A program made the translations under genes and the position numbers. A stretch of DNA of 64,000 nucleotides from Planococcus citri (taxonomy: Eukaryota > Arthropoda > Insecta > Hemiptera > Pseudococcidae), in assembly GCF_950023065.1 (NCBI RefSeq), contig NC_088681.1, positions 46,906,836 to 46,970,835 of the forward strand, in the 5' to 3' direction. Under the pieces are notes generated by a model. The model worked only from the letters and a program-made list of their open reading frames with translations, did no database searches and was not told where the DNA came from. Below, piece after piece: positions 12,261 through 24,653 of the stretch (positions are counted from its first letter, which is position 1; each line of letters begins with the position of its first letter).

Positions 12261-15200
12261 AACTTGGATTTCAACTGGACTGGATTCAAGTATCTTCCCC
12301 TTTATGCGAACTTTTTTTGTTTCAACCCCCTCCCCTCTTCCCCTCTGTCCAAGAGTCCCAAACAGCGGATAATTTTCGGATCAAACAAAATGGAGTCGAA
12401 AAGGCACACCAAAATACACCACCAGGACAAATTTCAATCACTGAATTCCATTTCTTAATTTTTGATAAATTTGAAAAAATTCAAAACTCTGAATTTGGTG
12501 TGAAATTGAGATAAAAGACTGAAGTTTGATTCAAATCTTTTTTTTTTTTAGGCTTTTCAAATCGATTGATGGTGGTTTTGAACCCTTTTGGAACCTCCAG
12601 CGGATTTTCACTATTTTTCCAAAACTGGACAATCTAAATACGTGCTGAAAGAGGCTCCAAAAATTGATTCAATAGGTCAACAATACGACATTATGCAAAC
12701 AAAACTCAAATTTTGATATTTTTTGACTAAAAATAGTTTAATATTGTAAGTATTTGAATTTTCAAATCGTCGAAGTCGAACATAAAAAAATTTAACTCAA
12801 GTTTTAAAATTTTGGTGGTTGGTGCATTTTTGAATGCCCTTTCGATGAGAAACCTCACAACAACGATAACTGAGCGAATACTTGGTGGTAGAGGTGTAAA
12901 ATCATATCGAAAGCTGAAATTCGTCAAAAATTGCGAAGCAACTGAATAATACTTAAGCAATCTTTTTCGCTCAAACTCTGAAATTTTGCACTTATAAAGA
13001 TATTTTTTTGGGTGCTTGAAGGGTGTTGGATTGTTGGGTATTGCAAATTGTAACAGAACATTGAAAAATTGGAGCTATACAAAGACATTGAGGACTTTTT
13101 TCTCATTTGTTGAGAGTGGGGAGGATTAAGATTAACAACGACCTTGCTTTCACAATTGTTTCAAAAAAGTTGTTTGAAAATTTGAAAAAAAAAACGAAAC
13201 TTTCAACCCTTATAATTTTGTTCAGCACCAAGGTGAATGATGTATTTATAGCTCTTTTTACTAGAAATTTCGAGTGTTTTTCTTTGTCACATTGCCTTCC
13301 TTCGTCGTGGTTGTTTGCGATTCAACAACCTACTGTTGTTCCTATTCTTGCTATTTTTCAATGTTGTATTGGTGGTGGTACGTAGACGTACTGCAGTAGG
13401 TAGGTAGGTATGCTATAGGTACGCACGGCATACACCTTCGTATAGTAGGTACCTACGTCGGAAGTGGCCGCTTTTGAATACAATACAGCCCACTTAGAAG
13501 AGATGTAATGCTCGTTTTATAAGAGCGAAAAAAAGAAGAAGAAAAAACGTAACTGAAAGAAAGGAAAAGTATTCAAAATAATACCATTATATGTAGTAGA
13601 GTTGCAATGCAATAGGTACTAGGTAGGTAACGGGTCCTCATACTCTCGAGGATGGAGTATTTTCTCCTGTTTGGACGTTTCATTCATTGAAGTAGGTACA
13701 TGCAGTGTTTGGTTGATAGGTAGATAGTATAGGTACCAGCGACCAGGTAAGATATTATGGTGGATTGGTGGATGAGCTTACAGAGGTATGCAATATACAC
13801 ATAGTACATACGAGACACGAGTAGAAGAGTACATAGAACGAAAAGGAAGACGCGAGATCATTCTCACGAAATGCAATCCAAGATAAGGATTTTTATTTTC
13901 CACATCTTCTCTTCTCTTTCATGTCGGCGCGACATTTTTATAAATACTCGCGATAAATAACGGGAACGCATTGGGCACAGATAAAAGATGCACTAGACAG
14001 GAAAATCCAACTCTCAGTTTGTAAGGCACGTTTTCGATTATCAGACACGTATCGGGAGAGCATGTGTGAATTAAGCAGTTTCCTAATTCGGCATTATTAG
14101 ATTATATACGTGAGCGTTACCGTTTCCCGTCGAATTATATCGCCATCTATATAAGAAAGTGTATTTGAAAAAATGTCGAACGATGAAAAAAAAAATGATA
14201 GTAATAATGAAAAAAAAAATAATAAAAATGAAAAACAAACATCAAGAATGAGAGAGACCATAAGTGTTGGGTGTGTGAGCAGCAGATCTCTGGGATCTGG
14301 CATTTGCTTCTACAAAGGCTAATGCTCTAGTCGAACTCGGGGTGTGAGCTGTTGCGATAGATACGAAGAAGACGTTCGACGTTCATATTTGTCGTGTTTT
14401 TTTCGCTTTCGCCGCCGAGATAAATTGCTTTTGAAAATCAAATTTCACGCGCGCTCGATGACGAAATACGTATACCATACGGACGTACGCGTCGACGACC
14501 GGTTAAACGTTATTTATGGCTATTTTATTCATAAATTTATCATTTCGTCGAGCCAAAAATATCAATCTGGGTGTTACGAGTATCTTTCTCGTTGCTGTGT
14601 ATTTTCTCACATGCGTGATATGGATTAATCTGTTCGTTTCGTCGCTACCGTAGATTCCTCCAAACGATACCAAGGGCTGCTGAAAGTTTTACTGCTAAGA
14701 ATATTGACGTGAAAGATGAATACATTTCCAACTGCTTGTTGTAGGCCGTATTGGAATGATTGGAAAACCCTCTAGGGGAAGGGACAGGGAGTAAGTCTTG
14801 AGAAAATTCAAGGTCTGATTTTTCTATCAGTGTTTGGCAATTCCTGAAAATCCCCAGAGACCCAGAAATCGTGAAGTGTGGAGGAGGAAACGGAAGGGGG
14901 AGGGGTTACTTTAATTTTGTAAAAAAATTGTGTCATTCGCTCCTCCCTTTATGTACGTAGATGGAATTAAAAATATGTATAAATATTTTCAAGTAGTGGA
15001 AAAATCGAGAAATTTTAGGAGAGAAATTTTTCTGGAGGAAATCGTATCTTTCTTTAGACTTTCTCCTTCCTGTTCATCTACTTATCCCAAAAAAAACATC
15101 GTCATCCCATCAGGAATTTTTCAAGCTCTTGCCCAGAGTTGCAAATTTAAAAAATAAAAGTTTCTTACTTCGGTTCCATTTTTCAAAGTTTTATATATCA

Positions 15201-15900
15201 GATCAAAAAATGCCATTCATTCATACAAGGGAGATATATTTGAACCGGGAAGGAAAAAAATGATTTGGATAAAGCTGTGAAAATACATCACTATCTAAAA
15301 TTTCAAGTGCTGAAGTGATTTTTTCGATTTTTGACGAATTTTTGAAAATAAATCAGGACTATAAAAATGCGAAAAAATCAAAATTTCACCAAATTGACGT
15401 ATAAATCTGAAATTTTGGTTCCATTCTTTTGATCTTCTACCACCAAATCGATTGGAAACAATTTCAACCCGTTTTTAAGGAGTTCTCATGCATTTGGAGC
15501 ATTCAGTGGATTTTTTTGAGAATTGATATATCTCCACGAAATTTTACCTAATGGAAGTTTGAAAGCTCAAATTAAGGAAATTTCAACTTCTAAAAATTTG
15601 CTGGAAATTCCAGAATTTATTGCTGAAAACGGTTCGAAACCGTTTTCAATTAATATTCGAGTGGTCAAAAATACATAGAATATATACAAAATTTCTTCTT
15701 CTTGTTCAAGTCTGATGAAATTTTGATATTTTTTTTTTTGCATTTAGGGCCTTTAATTTTCAAAGAATCACCAAAAACCAAAAAATTCACTTTAAGTAAT
15801 TTGATGTAATTTTGGCTGTTGATGTATTTTTATGCATGTTCTTTCGATTTAGCTTTATTCAGTTCTAAAGTTTTTCAATAGTTGGGATATCTCCTTTTAA
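12261..15900. other. intronic DNA; degenerate repeats and one unique island
   Basis: Positions 12540-13100 and 15300-15900 hold diverged dispersed text with words like 'cctccagcggattttcac'. Positions 13390-14700 look unique, with (GTAG)n near 13396-13410 and CpG-containing text near 14340-14650. No gene is supported. Confidence 0.5.
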
Positions 15901-15959
15901 AGGGAGAGGAGTAAATTTTTTTGGAATGTCACAAAATCCAAAATGCCAAAAAAAAGATC

Positions 15960-16870
15960 ACATCAAAGCTTGTGCTCAATTTTTTTCAAAAATATTAGTA
16001 ACTTAAAAAAAAAGTTAGAAAAAGTCGCCAAAAAATGAAAAAAAAAATACAAAATGTGAGCAAAACATTTTCATGCAGAAAAAAATCGCAAAAAAATTGC
16101 AATTGAATTTCATGACAAAAAAAATGCGGAACATTCCAATTGAAATTCGACCTTTGGCATTTTTTTTATTAAAAAAACGAGACTTTATGGCACTTTTGAC
16201 TAATGGCGAGACATTTTGATATTTTGGGCTGAACGTGAAACTATGACAATTTTAGCAAAAGGAAAGGTTTTTAAGAAAATTTTGCAAAAATAGCGGAACT
16301 TCTCAGCAATTTTCAGCAAAGAAAGAAGACTTTGTCAATGTATGTATTTCTAATTTTCCGTGAAAAGCTGCATTTTTCAGTCATGAATTTTGCCCAAACA
16401 CCTTTTACATTTTTTTTAAACCCCTATAAAATGAGGAAAAAATGAAAAATTTGTTCAAAAAAATCTGAAAAATGAAAAAACTAAAATATCTACTTGCTTA
16501 CAAATTTAAAATTTTTTTTCGCAGTTTCAAGTGATTTAATTGGTGGGGGGAGGGGGGGGTATTTTCATGCGGTAAAAATGTAAAAAATATAAGTGATGAA
16601 AAAGTCATGATTTTTTGTCTGAGAGTTTTGTTAGACACCCCGTTTTTTGGCAATTGTTGACAAGAAAATTATATTTTTTCACGCTATTGTCGAAAAAGCG
16701 CGACTTTTTTGTAGCTGTTTTTGGCAAAATAGTGAGAATTATTCGCTATAAAAAACGATAGTTTTTGTAAATTTTTGGCAATATGTGAGAATTCTTGGTA
16801 AATTTGACAAAATGCGAGACTTTTTGCAATTTTTGGCAGAAAGCGAGTGTTGAACAATTCAAATTTTTGA
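15960..16870. repeat. Degenerate 'GGCAATTTTTGGCAAAA' repeat block (copy 2, opposite orientation)
   Basis: Repeated words such as GCGAGACTTTTTGCAATTTT and TTGGCAAAATAGTGAGAATT, which are the complement of the block at 10.5-12.3 kb. It is strongly diverged and has no coding potential. Confidence 0.7.
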
Positions 16871-19357
16871 GAATTTAAAAAAAAAATAAGATTGTATTTT
16901 AGTTTCAGTTTCTATTTTGCAGTATTGTGTCCACCCCTTTCCTTCTCATTTTTCAATGCTCGGTTTTGTATTTCTGTAAGTATTACTGCAGCAAAAAGAA
17001 TATTTATTCTCCTAATAATGGCCCTCCTCATTTTCTGGTTGTCGAAACTCAAAACACACAGTAAACTATCTGAGCGACGACGAAATTCAATTTGAAAATT
17101 CGACAATTCAAACGAACGCGTTTCATAATTGAAATCGTGCGCGAGAAAACTAGAACCATTTGTAGAATAACGTGGAAGAAAAATTAAAAACCTACCATCT
17201 GACTGACGCTGGAAAGAGAACTACTGCAGGGTTGAGTCAAGTCATGGGATTGTGAAGTAAAATCTCAGTTTGAAAATTACCCTCCCCCCTTTGCTCCTGT
17301 GACTCCAACTCGTTAAGTATACCCTGTGCATTTTTGTGATCTCGTAAAACGTGAGCGTTGATATGGCAGTGTGTGCTGTATTGCGAGTATTTTGAGTAAG
17401 TACATAAGTATAACTCTCTAATCGTTATCTTACGAGAGACAAACAGGATAATTCTCAAAGACCGCAGCTACGAGTAATATTGGCCAACCAGTGCAACGTT
17501 CGAGTGTACTTAAATATTAAGCGTAATTTCAAGAACGTATAATAAAATTTTATGTATGTACTTGTGCCGGAGATGAGTATAATAAGGACGAGGTATATTC
17601 GATAGGTTCGCGGAGTATAATCTCGCGTCGCGGCGCGCCCGCAGTTTATACTCGTATGATGTGTGGTGTCTTTGCGTGGATGAGCATGAAAGTTGATTTT
17701 ACGACAACGATATGTGGATGTCGGTCGTCGTTTCATCGTAGTGTGGTCGTTGCCTTTGGCGGGATCGTTAAAAGCTGTGCAGTGTGCGCACGAATATGTC
17801 AATCATACGAGAACTGAATTAAATTCAAAGTTTTTCAAAAATCGTGTTGAAAATAAGAGATAACCTAAAATTCAGGAACTTTGGTCCATACCTGGTAGGC
17901 TGGTACACCTATATTTGTATGTTATAAAATCATAGCCTCATAGGTCTTCGACTCTTCGTGTATGAAAAAAAAAACAGATACATAAGATCAAGTGCATACA
18001 GACTGCAGAGTGGTCCTTCTGATTTTATCGTTGTATTCGAGGGTCAAAGAGAAGCAGTCATTCTTTTCCACTTGTGTTTGCATAGGCTGCGAGAGCTTTA
18101 GGTACTTATTTGGTAGAGTTAGGTACGCATTCGAGTGCATAACATTATGTGGATTGTGAAAGACAACAGTAAAAGGGGGATAGAAAAAACGAAGAAATTG
18201 AAGGAGAAAAGGGTGAGAACCTATCGTATCAATTGTAAGGTGATTCTATGTGCGGAGTCAGCATTTCAGAAATCGAATTAACAGGTGCTAGGTTACACAT
18301 AGGTTATATGGCAAGTAACCAGGAATGTTTATGCTATAAGGTGGAGACTTGAGGTATATGTACTTTACTTCACTGTAGTTATAGCGATAGAGTTAGTCAG
18401 TCAGTATTGTTATTATTAAAGCGTTTGTTGAATAAGACCAGAGGGGGTGGGTGGTATGGAATGGCGTTACAGAGACGTGCAAGAGAGAAGGAATTAATCG
18501 CATATTATTTGAAAATTCAATAACAGAGTACACAGACAATAATCTTTGTTTTGGTATAGAAGCTAGCGATAGACGGTGAGTTTGATGATGGTGAATTGCA
18601 GTATCTATGTATAAAAGAAACGCCTGCCTCGCCGCCACCAGTAAACCACTGATGATGATACTTGCTGCCTTTTTTGTAGCCTGAGGATATCGCTCGAATG
18701 ATCATCGTATGTACTTACAGTAGGATGTAGTAGAGATAGTACTCCTAGTTACACGGTGGTATTGTTGTATTGTAATGATTCTGGGCACTCGTGATGTATT
18801 TTGTGGTGATGATACGGGGGGAAAGGAGGAGTGGAATAACCATTCATTGCTTTTGGTGAGATGGTATGGTGTAGTGTGTGCATTATATGTATGTATACAT
18901 GTAGTGCAAGGTCTTGCGAAAGAAGTACGTTATTTACATAGTATGAGATTTCGATGGGATGTACTCGTATCTAAAATCAAAACGCACATTTGTTGTGGCC
19001 AGAAGTGAAGACAACTGATGGCTTTTACAAACGTTATAGGTAAGTGTTATTGAGTAGATTTCAAGGAAAGAAAATATAAAATGTACTATATAATTAAAGG
19101 TCCCTATTAGAGCTGGGAAGCTGATTTTTTTTCAATGAAAGTTGTCGACGAGATAACTGGTATTCATGGATTGGTTTACATATTCATATTTTGGTACATT
19201 CTGCAGATTTTCAAAGTACACGGCAAAAACCATCAGCTTCCAAATTTCCTGGTGTTAAGGGCTTAAAGCGCATCACATCTTTTTGGAAACGACTTATTGT
19301 ATCTAACCAACAAGAGACTGTTTTACTGTAAATTTGCCTATTTTTAACTAAAAATCA
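16871..19357. other. unique-looking intronic DNA
   Basis: No gene is recognised. Positions 17100-19010 form one of the longer unique islands, with CpG-bearing text near 17615-17640 and several TACGAGTA octamers (17469, 17648, 18960). Open frames here are short, without domains, and not supported. Confidence 0.5.
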
Positions 19358-19753
19358 ATTAAAATCTGAGACGAAATTAAAGGTGGCGGGGGGGGCAGCT
19401 TTCCACCGCTGGGCATCAAGAGAATTGGAAAAGTTGGCAAATTCGTCTTTTTTGGTGGAAGTTGGAGAAGTTGACATTTTACCAACTTCCGGATAGCAAA
19501 TAAAAACCACATAGATAAATTAATAGGTACAATAATTCATTAAAAGTTGATGAGAATTTCCAACTGTCATGTCAGTTTAGAACTGCTTGAAAATGCCAAC
19601 TGACCTCATGAGCGAAATTTTTCAAAATTGGCCACAAAATTTGGCAATGATTAAAAGTTAGAAAATATCACGATGTTGATAAAATTATGAAACAATGCAC
19701 AAACGTTATGATGAAAGTTTGAAAATTAATTAAATCCAAAAAATTCGTCAAAT

Positions 19754-20008
19754 GAAGAGCTCTATTCCAAAGTGGATTAAGTCATTTTTTTTACCCAAAA
19801 AATGCGTTAAAAATTTTTGATGCTGAAATTTGTTCTGTTTCCGAAGGTTACTGCACCTTTCCTTCCTTTGGACATAGAACAATTGCTCGTAGAAAAATTT
19901 ATTTTGAAAAATCAATGACTTGAAGTTTGAACCACTTTTGAAGCAAAAATCTCCGTAAAACATGTTTTTTTAAAAATTGACTTAACCCACTTTGGAATAG
20001 AGCTCTTC
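19754..20008. mobile_element. Short inverted-repeat element (MITE), 255 bp
   Basis: The ends GAAGAGCTCTATTCCAAAG and the matching complement at the right form terminal repeats of about 32 bp, with one difference (GTGGATTAAG against GTGGGTTAAG). A target duplication is not clear, so the family is unassigned. It is nested in the hAT element at 19.4-21.6 kb. Confidence 0.75.
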
Positions 20009-20698
20009 TAATGTTGAAGCAGGAAAATATATATAAAAACATTCAACGCAAATAAACTTCCATAAAACTAGAAATGTGAATTTTCAAAAGTTTTTGCCCT
20101 CGCTTTGTTAGAGCCTGTTTGATTTTCAGTTTCAAAATTATAATTTCTAAGGAAAAAAAAATAGACGAAACCACTGCATAGAAAACACAGAAAATACTGC
20201 TTTTTTACCTCTCAAAATAGGAATTTTCGAAAGATTTTGCCCTCGCTGGTCTGTTTGCAGAGTGTCTGCTTTTTCACTACCTTTCAAAAAAATCATTACC
20301 TTCAAAAATATTTTTTAACCCCCCACAGATTTTTTTTCATTTTTTTTTTTTGTTTAGTTTGCAAGATGGAGGATTTATTTTCATTTTTAGAAGGGCGTGG
20401 AAAATCAGATTTTTCACTTTTTTCATTTTCCACTGCCTTTTCACTAGTTTTACTACCTGTATACACCTTGAATCACTATCTTCCAAAATATTTTTAACCC
20501 CCTCCCTCTCCAGATCATTCTTTTCATTTTCTTTTTTTTTTGTTTTTTGTTTTACGGTCACCATTCAACTATTTTGAGAATACATTTTTTTTCAAATGAT
20601 GGATTTAGGATTTTTTTTCATTTTTTGCAGTGATTTTTGTATATTTTAACGATGGAAAATCGAATTTTCTACTTTTTAAAATTTTTCACCAAGTAAAG

Positions 20699-21078
20699 AA
20701 GAGTGATATCCCAAAACTCGCTTTGTCCATTTTTATCAAAGTTGGGTTTTCAGTGGTACCTGTTAGATGAAGTATTAACTCACATTACCACATCATCAAC
20801 CTACCAAAATGAGGTGTTAAACTCACCTAAATAGCCAATTCACTAAAAATTAAAAAAAAAATAATGTTCTAAAACGCGCTTTGTCCATTTTTATTGAAAT
20901 TTTTTTCAGCAGTATTTAGTGGATGAAATGTATACCTACCCTCCTACATCATAAATCCACCCAAATAAAGTGCTAAACTCGCCCAAAAAGCCAATTTACC
21001 CGTTTAAAGGGAAACTGTTTTTCCTCTCTCCTGAAAAGTTGTGAAAATGGACAAAGCGAGTTTTGGAATATCACTCTT
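20699..21078. mobile_element. Short inverted-repeat element (MITE), 380 bp
   Basis: The left end AAGAGTGATATCCCAAAAC is mirrored at the right by GTTTTGGAATATCACTCTT, giving ends of about 34 bp that also share CTCGCTTTGTCCATTTT. A third copy of GCGCTTTGTCCATTTTTAT lies internally near 20876. It is nested in the same hAT element. No target duplication was identified. Confidence 0.75.
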
Positions 21079-21559
21079 CAAATGTATAAGAAAAATTGCT
21101 GAAAGTCACTGCTTTTTCACTATTTTCATTATTGACATTCAAAATTACATTTTCACTACTTCCAGTAGAAATCCTGGTTTGCTTTTTATCTCACGATTAC
21201 AATTTCCAACACAAAAAAAAATTCGCTTTTATATTTCAACATTGAAATTTTAAAAAAAATATATAAGAATTTCAATTTTAAAATTTTGAAGCTGAAAAAA
21301 TACAGTCTACACTTTTCATATAAAAAATAAGGTGCTTTAACCTTTTGAAATTGGAATTTTCAAGTTTTTGCCCTCGCTTCGCTTGATCTTTGATCCAATT
21401 CGTTTGTCTTTTCCAAAATTACAAATATTTAACCTCGACTTTAAGCTCATGAAGGAAAAAAAACACATGTAAAATTTTAGTGAGTGAAGTTGAAAATTTT
21501 GGTTACTTTAGTGACCCCCCCCCCCTGAGAAACCACCTTGGTTCGTCTCTGATTAAAAT

Positions 21560-23325
21560 GGCCACCATTTTCATTCATCTTCAATGAAACAGAATTTATT
21601 ATTGTTCTTTGATAAATTCGGTTTTCGAAGGAAGATCATTTACTCAAGCGAAACCTTCGACAATACAATAATAATTATACTACACAACTGTAATGTACAT
21701 AGACTGCGACAACATAGCGATACGAAGGCATAGCATTCGGTACAATCCACAGCCCATCCCTGCGAATTGGGCTGAGCGCAGTGAAGGGTATTTTCATTTA
21801 TCGTATCTGTTTTGTTTATGACACATTTAACCCGCGTTGAAAGGGACCGCCCGCGTATGTAACGCGTTAAAATTTTCTTTAAACGTTGGCTCGTACGCCA
21901 GACATTTCGCTATTAATGACTCGAAACGTTTTTCTTAATGGTCCCACACCGTGCACATATATTCTATTCTCTCGAAACTCGCGCGAGCATCATCGCGGAT
22001 CTCCCTTCTATCTCATTCTCTGCCTCAATGTTTTTCTTTCTATCGTTCATATTTTGGTACATGTATCCCTTTTTATCCTCGCGTCGAGTACGTACAGACT
22101 ATAGACTCTCTCACTTACTCATTTTCTTCTCATCAGCGGCTCGCCGGCCGTAAATATGTACATAGGTATGGCAGAGCACACCTCATTCTCATCTTTTAGG
22201 CTTCTATATACACAACACACATACTACATAATAACGCAGATTTATTAAATACGCCATTAAGTATAAACCTCACAAATGCTAAACTGCTTCATCTTTCTGT
22301 CGTAAGTATGCGAAGTTGTTTCAGAATTCGAAAATTTTACATCTCTGCAAAAGTGGGTAGATATAAGTGACTAGGTGTACTGTACTTTCGCAGCGAAGAT
22401 ATATGGAGAGCGCGAGTTTGCTTTTAATTCCGCGAATCGGACGTAAACGAGCGATTTTTTCTTCTTCGCCGTCCAAAATGACTCGAGCGAGTCGTTAACG
22501 AGATAAGAATTTGTCATCCACGTCGCATAGCCCGTCTAGTCTGCGATCTCGCTTTTTGATGGAGGGTAAATTAGTATATGAATGGAGTTACCGCGGATAT
22601 TTTTGCCATCAGTGCCACTGTGGCTGCGTGTTTTGACGTATTTATGACGACTGAGATTTTGTTTTACGATAATTTGAAGAATTTTTTTTTATGAATATCG
22701 TATATCTATAGGTATATTTAATCGTTACTACAACGCAACAACTCATGACTGATTTGAAGAAGAAGAGGAGAGAGGAAAGTTACAGGACCACGATGTCCAG
22801 CAGGTCACGATCGAAAAACAAAAGTTCTTGGACTTTTTTTATACCACTGGAAAATTACATTAAATAACTGATTTTATTTTCGAAATTGTTTCGACTACAG
22901 TTGCTGAAATAAGCCCCCCCCCTCTTACCGAAGAAAAATATTCAAAAATGTTTGAGAATAATACTCGTATCATGATGACTGAGTCACAAAATCTGTATTC
23001 ATGGCCACGCTGACCAAGTGATCATATTTTTAAAAGCTGAAAATTGAATGTGGGATTCGGTAAGACCGACATTTTTTCTGTTCCACAAAGGCCTACAGGA
23101 AAAAATCTAATTTCCTGCTAATGTTTGCAACATTCTAATAGGTTATAATTTTTCTCTGATGAATTTCCCTCCATTTCTTCATTCAATTTCGTTTTAAATT
23201 CCAATTTTAAAAACGTTTTTACCATTTTCACAAAAATTTTACAATTTTTTTTCTGTCAATAGTGTTATTTTTATACTGGCAAAAAAAATTCAATCAGGCG
23301 AAGCTGATGAAAGAGATAAAAAATA
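21560..23325. other. unique-looking intronic DNA
   Basis: Positions 21600-22720 form a comparatively CpG-rich unique island (for example 21835-21875 and 22395-22530). The rest is AT-rich with a C-tract near 22914-22923. No gene is supported. Conservation in related species would be the test for a regulatory role. Confidence 0.5.
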
Positions 23326-24651
23326 CAGTATGACACAAAAGTAGTGCTCGGTGGCTTTTATTTCCAAGTGGAAAGAGCTAGCGAGACGAATGAAGCGGCG
23401 TTGAGTAGGGAAAAATGGCTTTCAAAAGCGACCTTGAAAATTTCAGGCCCAAGCACAGGGTGCCAACAAATTGAAAAACCGGTTTGGTCAAAAAATTCAA
23501 ACTGGTTTTTATTGGCGCAATGTATCCTACACACTAAGGCGACAAAAATGTGATATGAATTTTTTGAAACTGGTTCATTAATTTGCAACCAGTTAACAAA
23601 AAATACTCAAAAATTGTCGATGGAGAAAAAAGCTTGAAACATAAGTTATAGAGCGTGAAAAATTACACAATTCTGTCTAATCACATTTTGAAACCGGTTC
23701 ATTAGTTCACATTTCGCAACCAGTTTTTGACAACCACCCAAAAATTAAAGATAGAGAAAAAAGCTCAAAACAATAGTTGTGGAGCGTGAAAAATCGTATC
23801 ATTTTCGCAGATTGGATCTAGAAACCGGTTCATTAATTTGCAACCAGTTATCAAAAACTACATAAAAATTGAAGATCGAGAAAAAAGCTTGAATCAAAAG
23901 TTGTAGGGGCCCTGAAAAGTTACATGATTCTGTTCGATTACATTTTGAAACCATGAAACCGGTTCATTGGTTCACATTTAGCAACCAGTTTTTTACAACC
24001 ACCCAAAAATTAAAGGTAGAGAAAAAATCTTGAAATAAAAGTTGTAGAGAGTGAAAAATTGAACCATTTTCGCTGATCGGATTTTGAAAATGGCTAATTA
24101 ATTTGCAATCAGGGAACTTTCGATGGCTTGCTGCGAATTAATGAACTGGTTTTAAAATCTGATTAGCGGAAATACTTCAATTTTTCACACTCTACAGCAT
24201 AAGTTTCAAACTTTTCTCTCTATCTCCAATTTTTAGTCGATTGTCAAAAACTGGTTGCTAAATGCAAACTGATGAACCGGTTTCAAAATGTGATTAGGCA
24301 GAATTACGTAATTTTTCACGCTCTACAACTTTTGTTTCAAGCTTTTTTCTCTATCTGCAATTTTTGGATAATTTTCGATAACTGGTTGCAAATTAATGAA
24401 CCGGTTTCAAAAAATTCATATCACATTTTTGTCGCCTTAGTGTGTAGAATACATTGCGTCAATAAAAACCAGTTTGAATTTGTTGACCAAATCGGTTTTT
24501 CAATTTGTGAGCACACTGTGCTTGGGCCTGAAATTTTCAAGTTCACTTCTGAAGGATCTTATTTTTCCCTACTCAACGCCGCTTCATTGTTCTCGCTAGC
24601 TCTTTCCGCTTAGAAATAAAAGCTACCGAGCACTACTTTTGTGTCATACTG
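23326..24651. mobile_element. Near-palindromic TA-flanked element (Tc1/mariner-like ends), 1326 bp
   Basis: The left end CAGTATGACACAAAAGTAGT is repeated as its complement at the right end, and TA dinucleotides flank both sides (23324-23325 and 24652-24653). TA duplication with CAGT ends fits the Tc1/mariner superfamily. The inverted similarity continues inward for over 100 bp. The inside is made of ~120-180 bp repeats containing GAACCGGTTCATTAATTTGC and TTGCAACCAGTT, forward in the left half and inverted in the right half. The whole element could fold on itself. There is no transposase. Confidence 0.88.
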
Positions 24652-24653
24652 TA

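Larger units (their letters stand above)
19366..21551. mobile_element. Non-autonomous hAT-type element, 2186 bp, hosting two smaller inverted-repeat elements
   Basis: An exact 8-bp duplication, ATTAAAAT, lies at 19358-19365 and 21552-21559. The termini are imperfect inverted repeats: left CTGAGACGAAATTAAAGG, right complement CAGAGACGAACCAAGG. Each is followed by a G-tract (19388-19395; complement of 21514-21525). No transposase frame is seen. Three copies of the TTTTGCCCTCGCTT..T motif lie inside, near 20095, 20238 and 21365. Two short inverted-repeat elements are nested within it. Confidence 0.88.
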
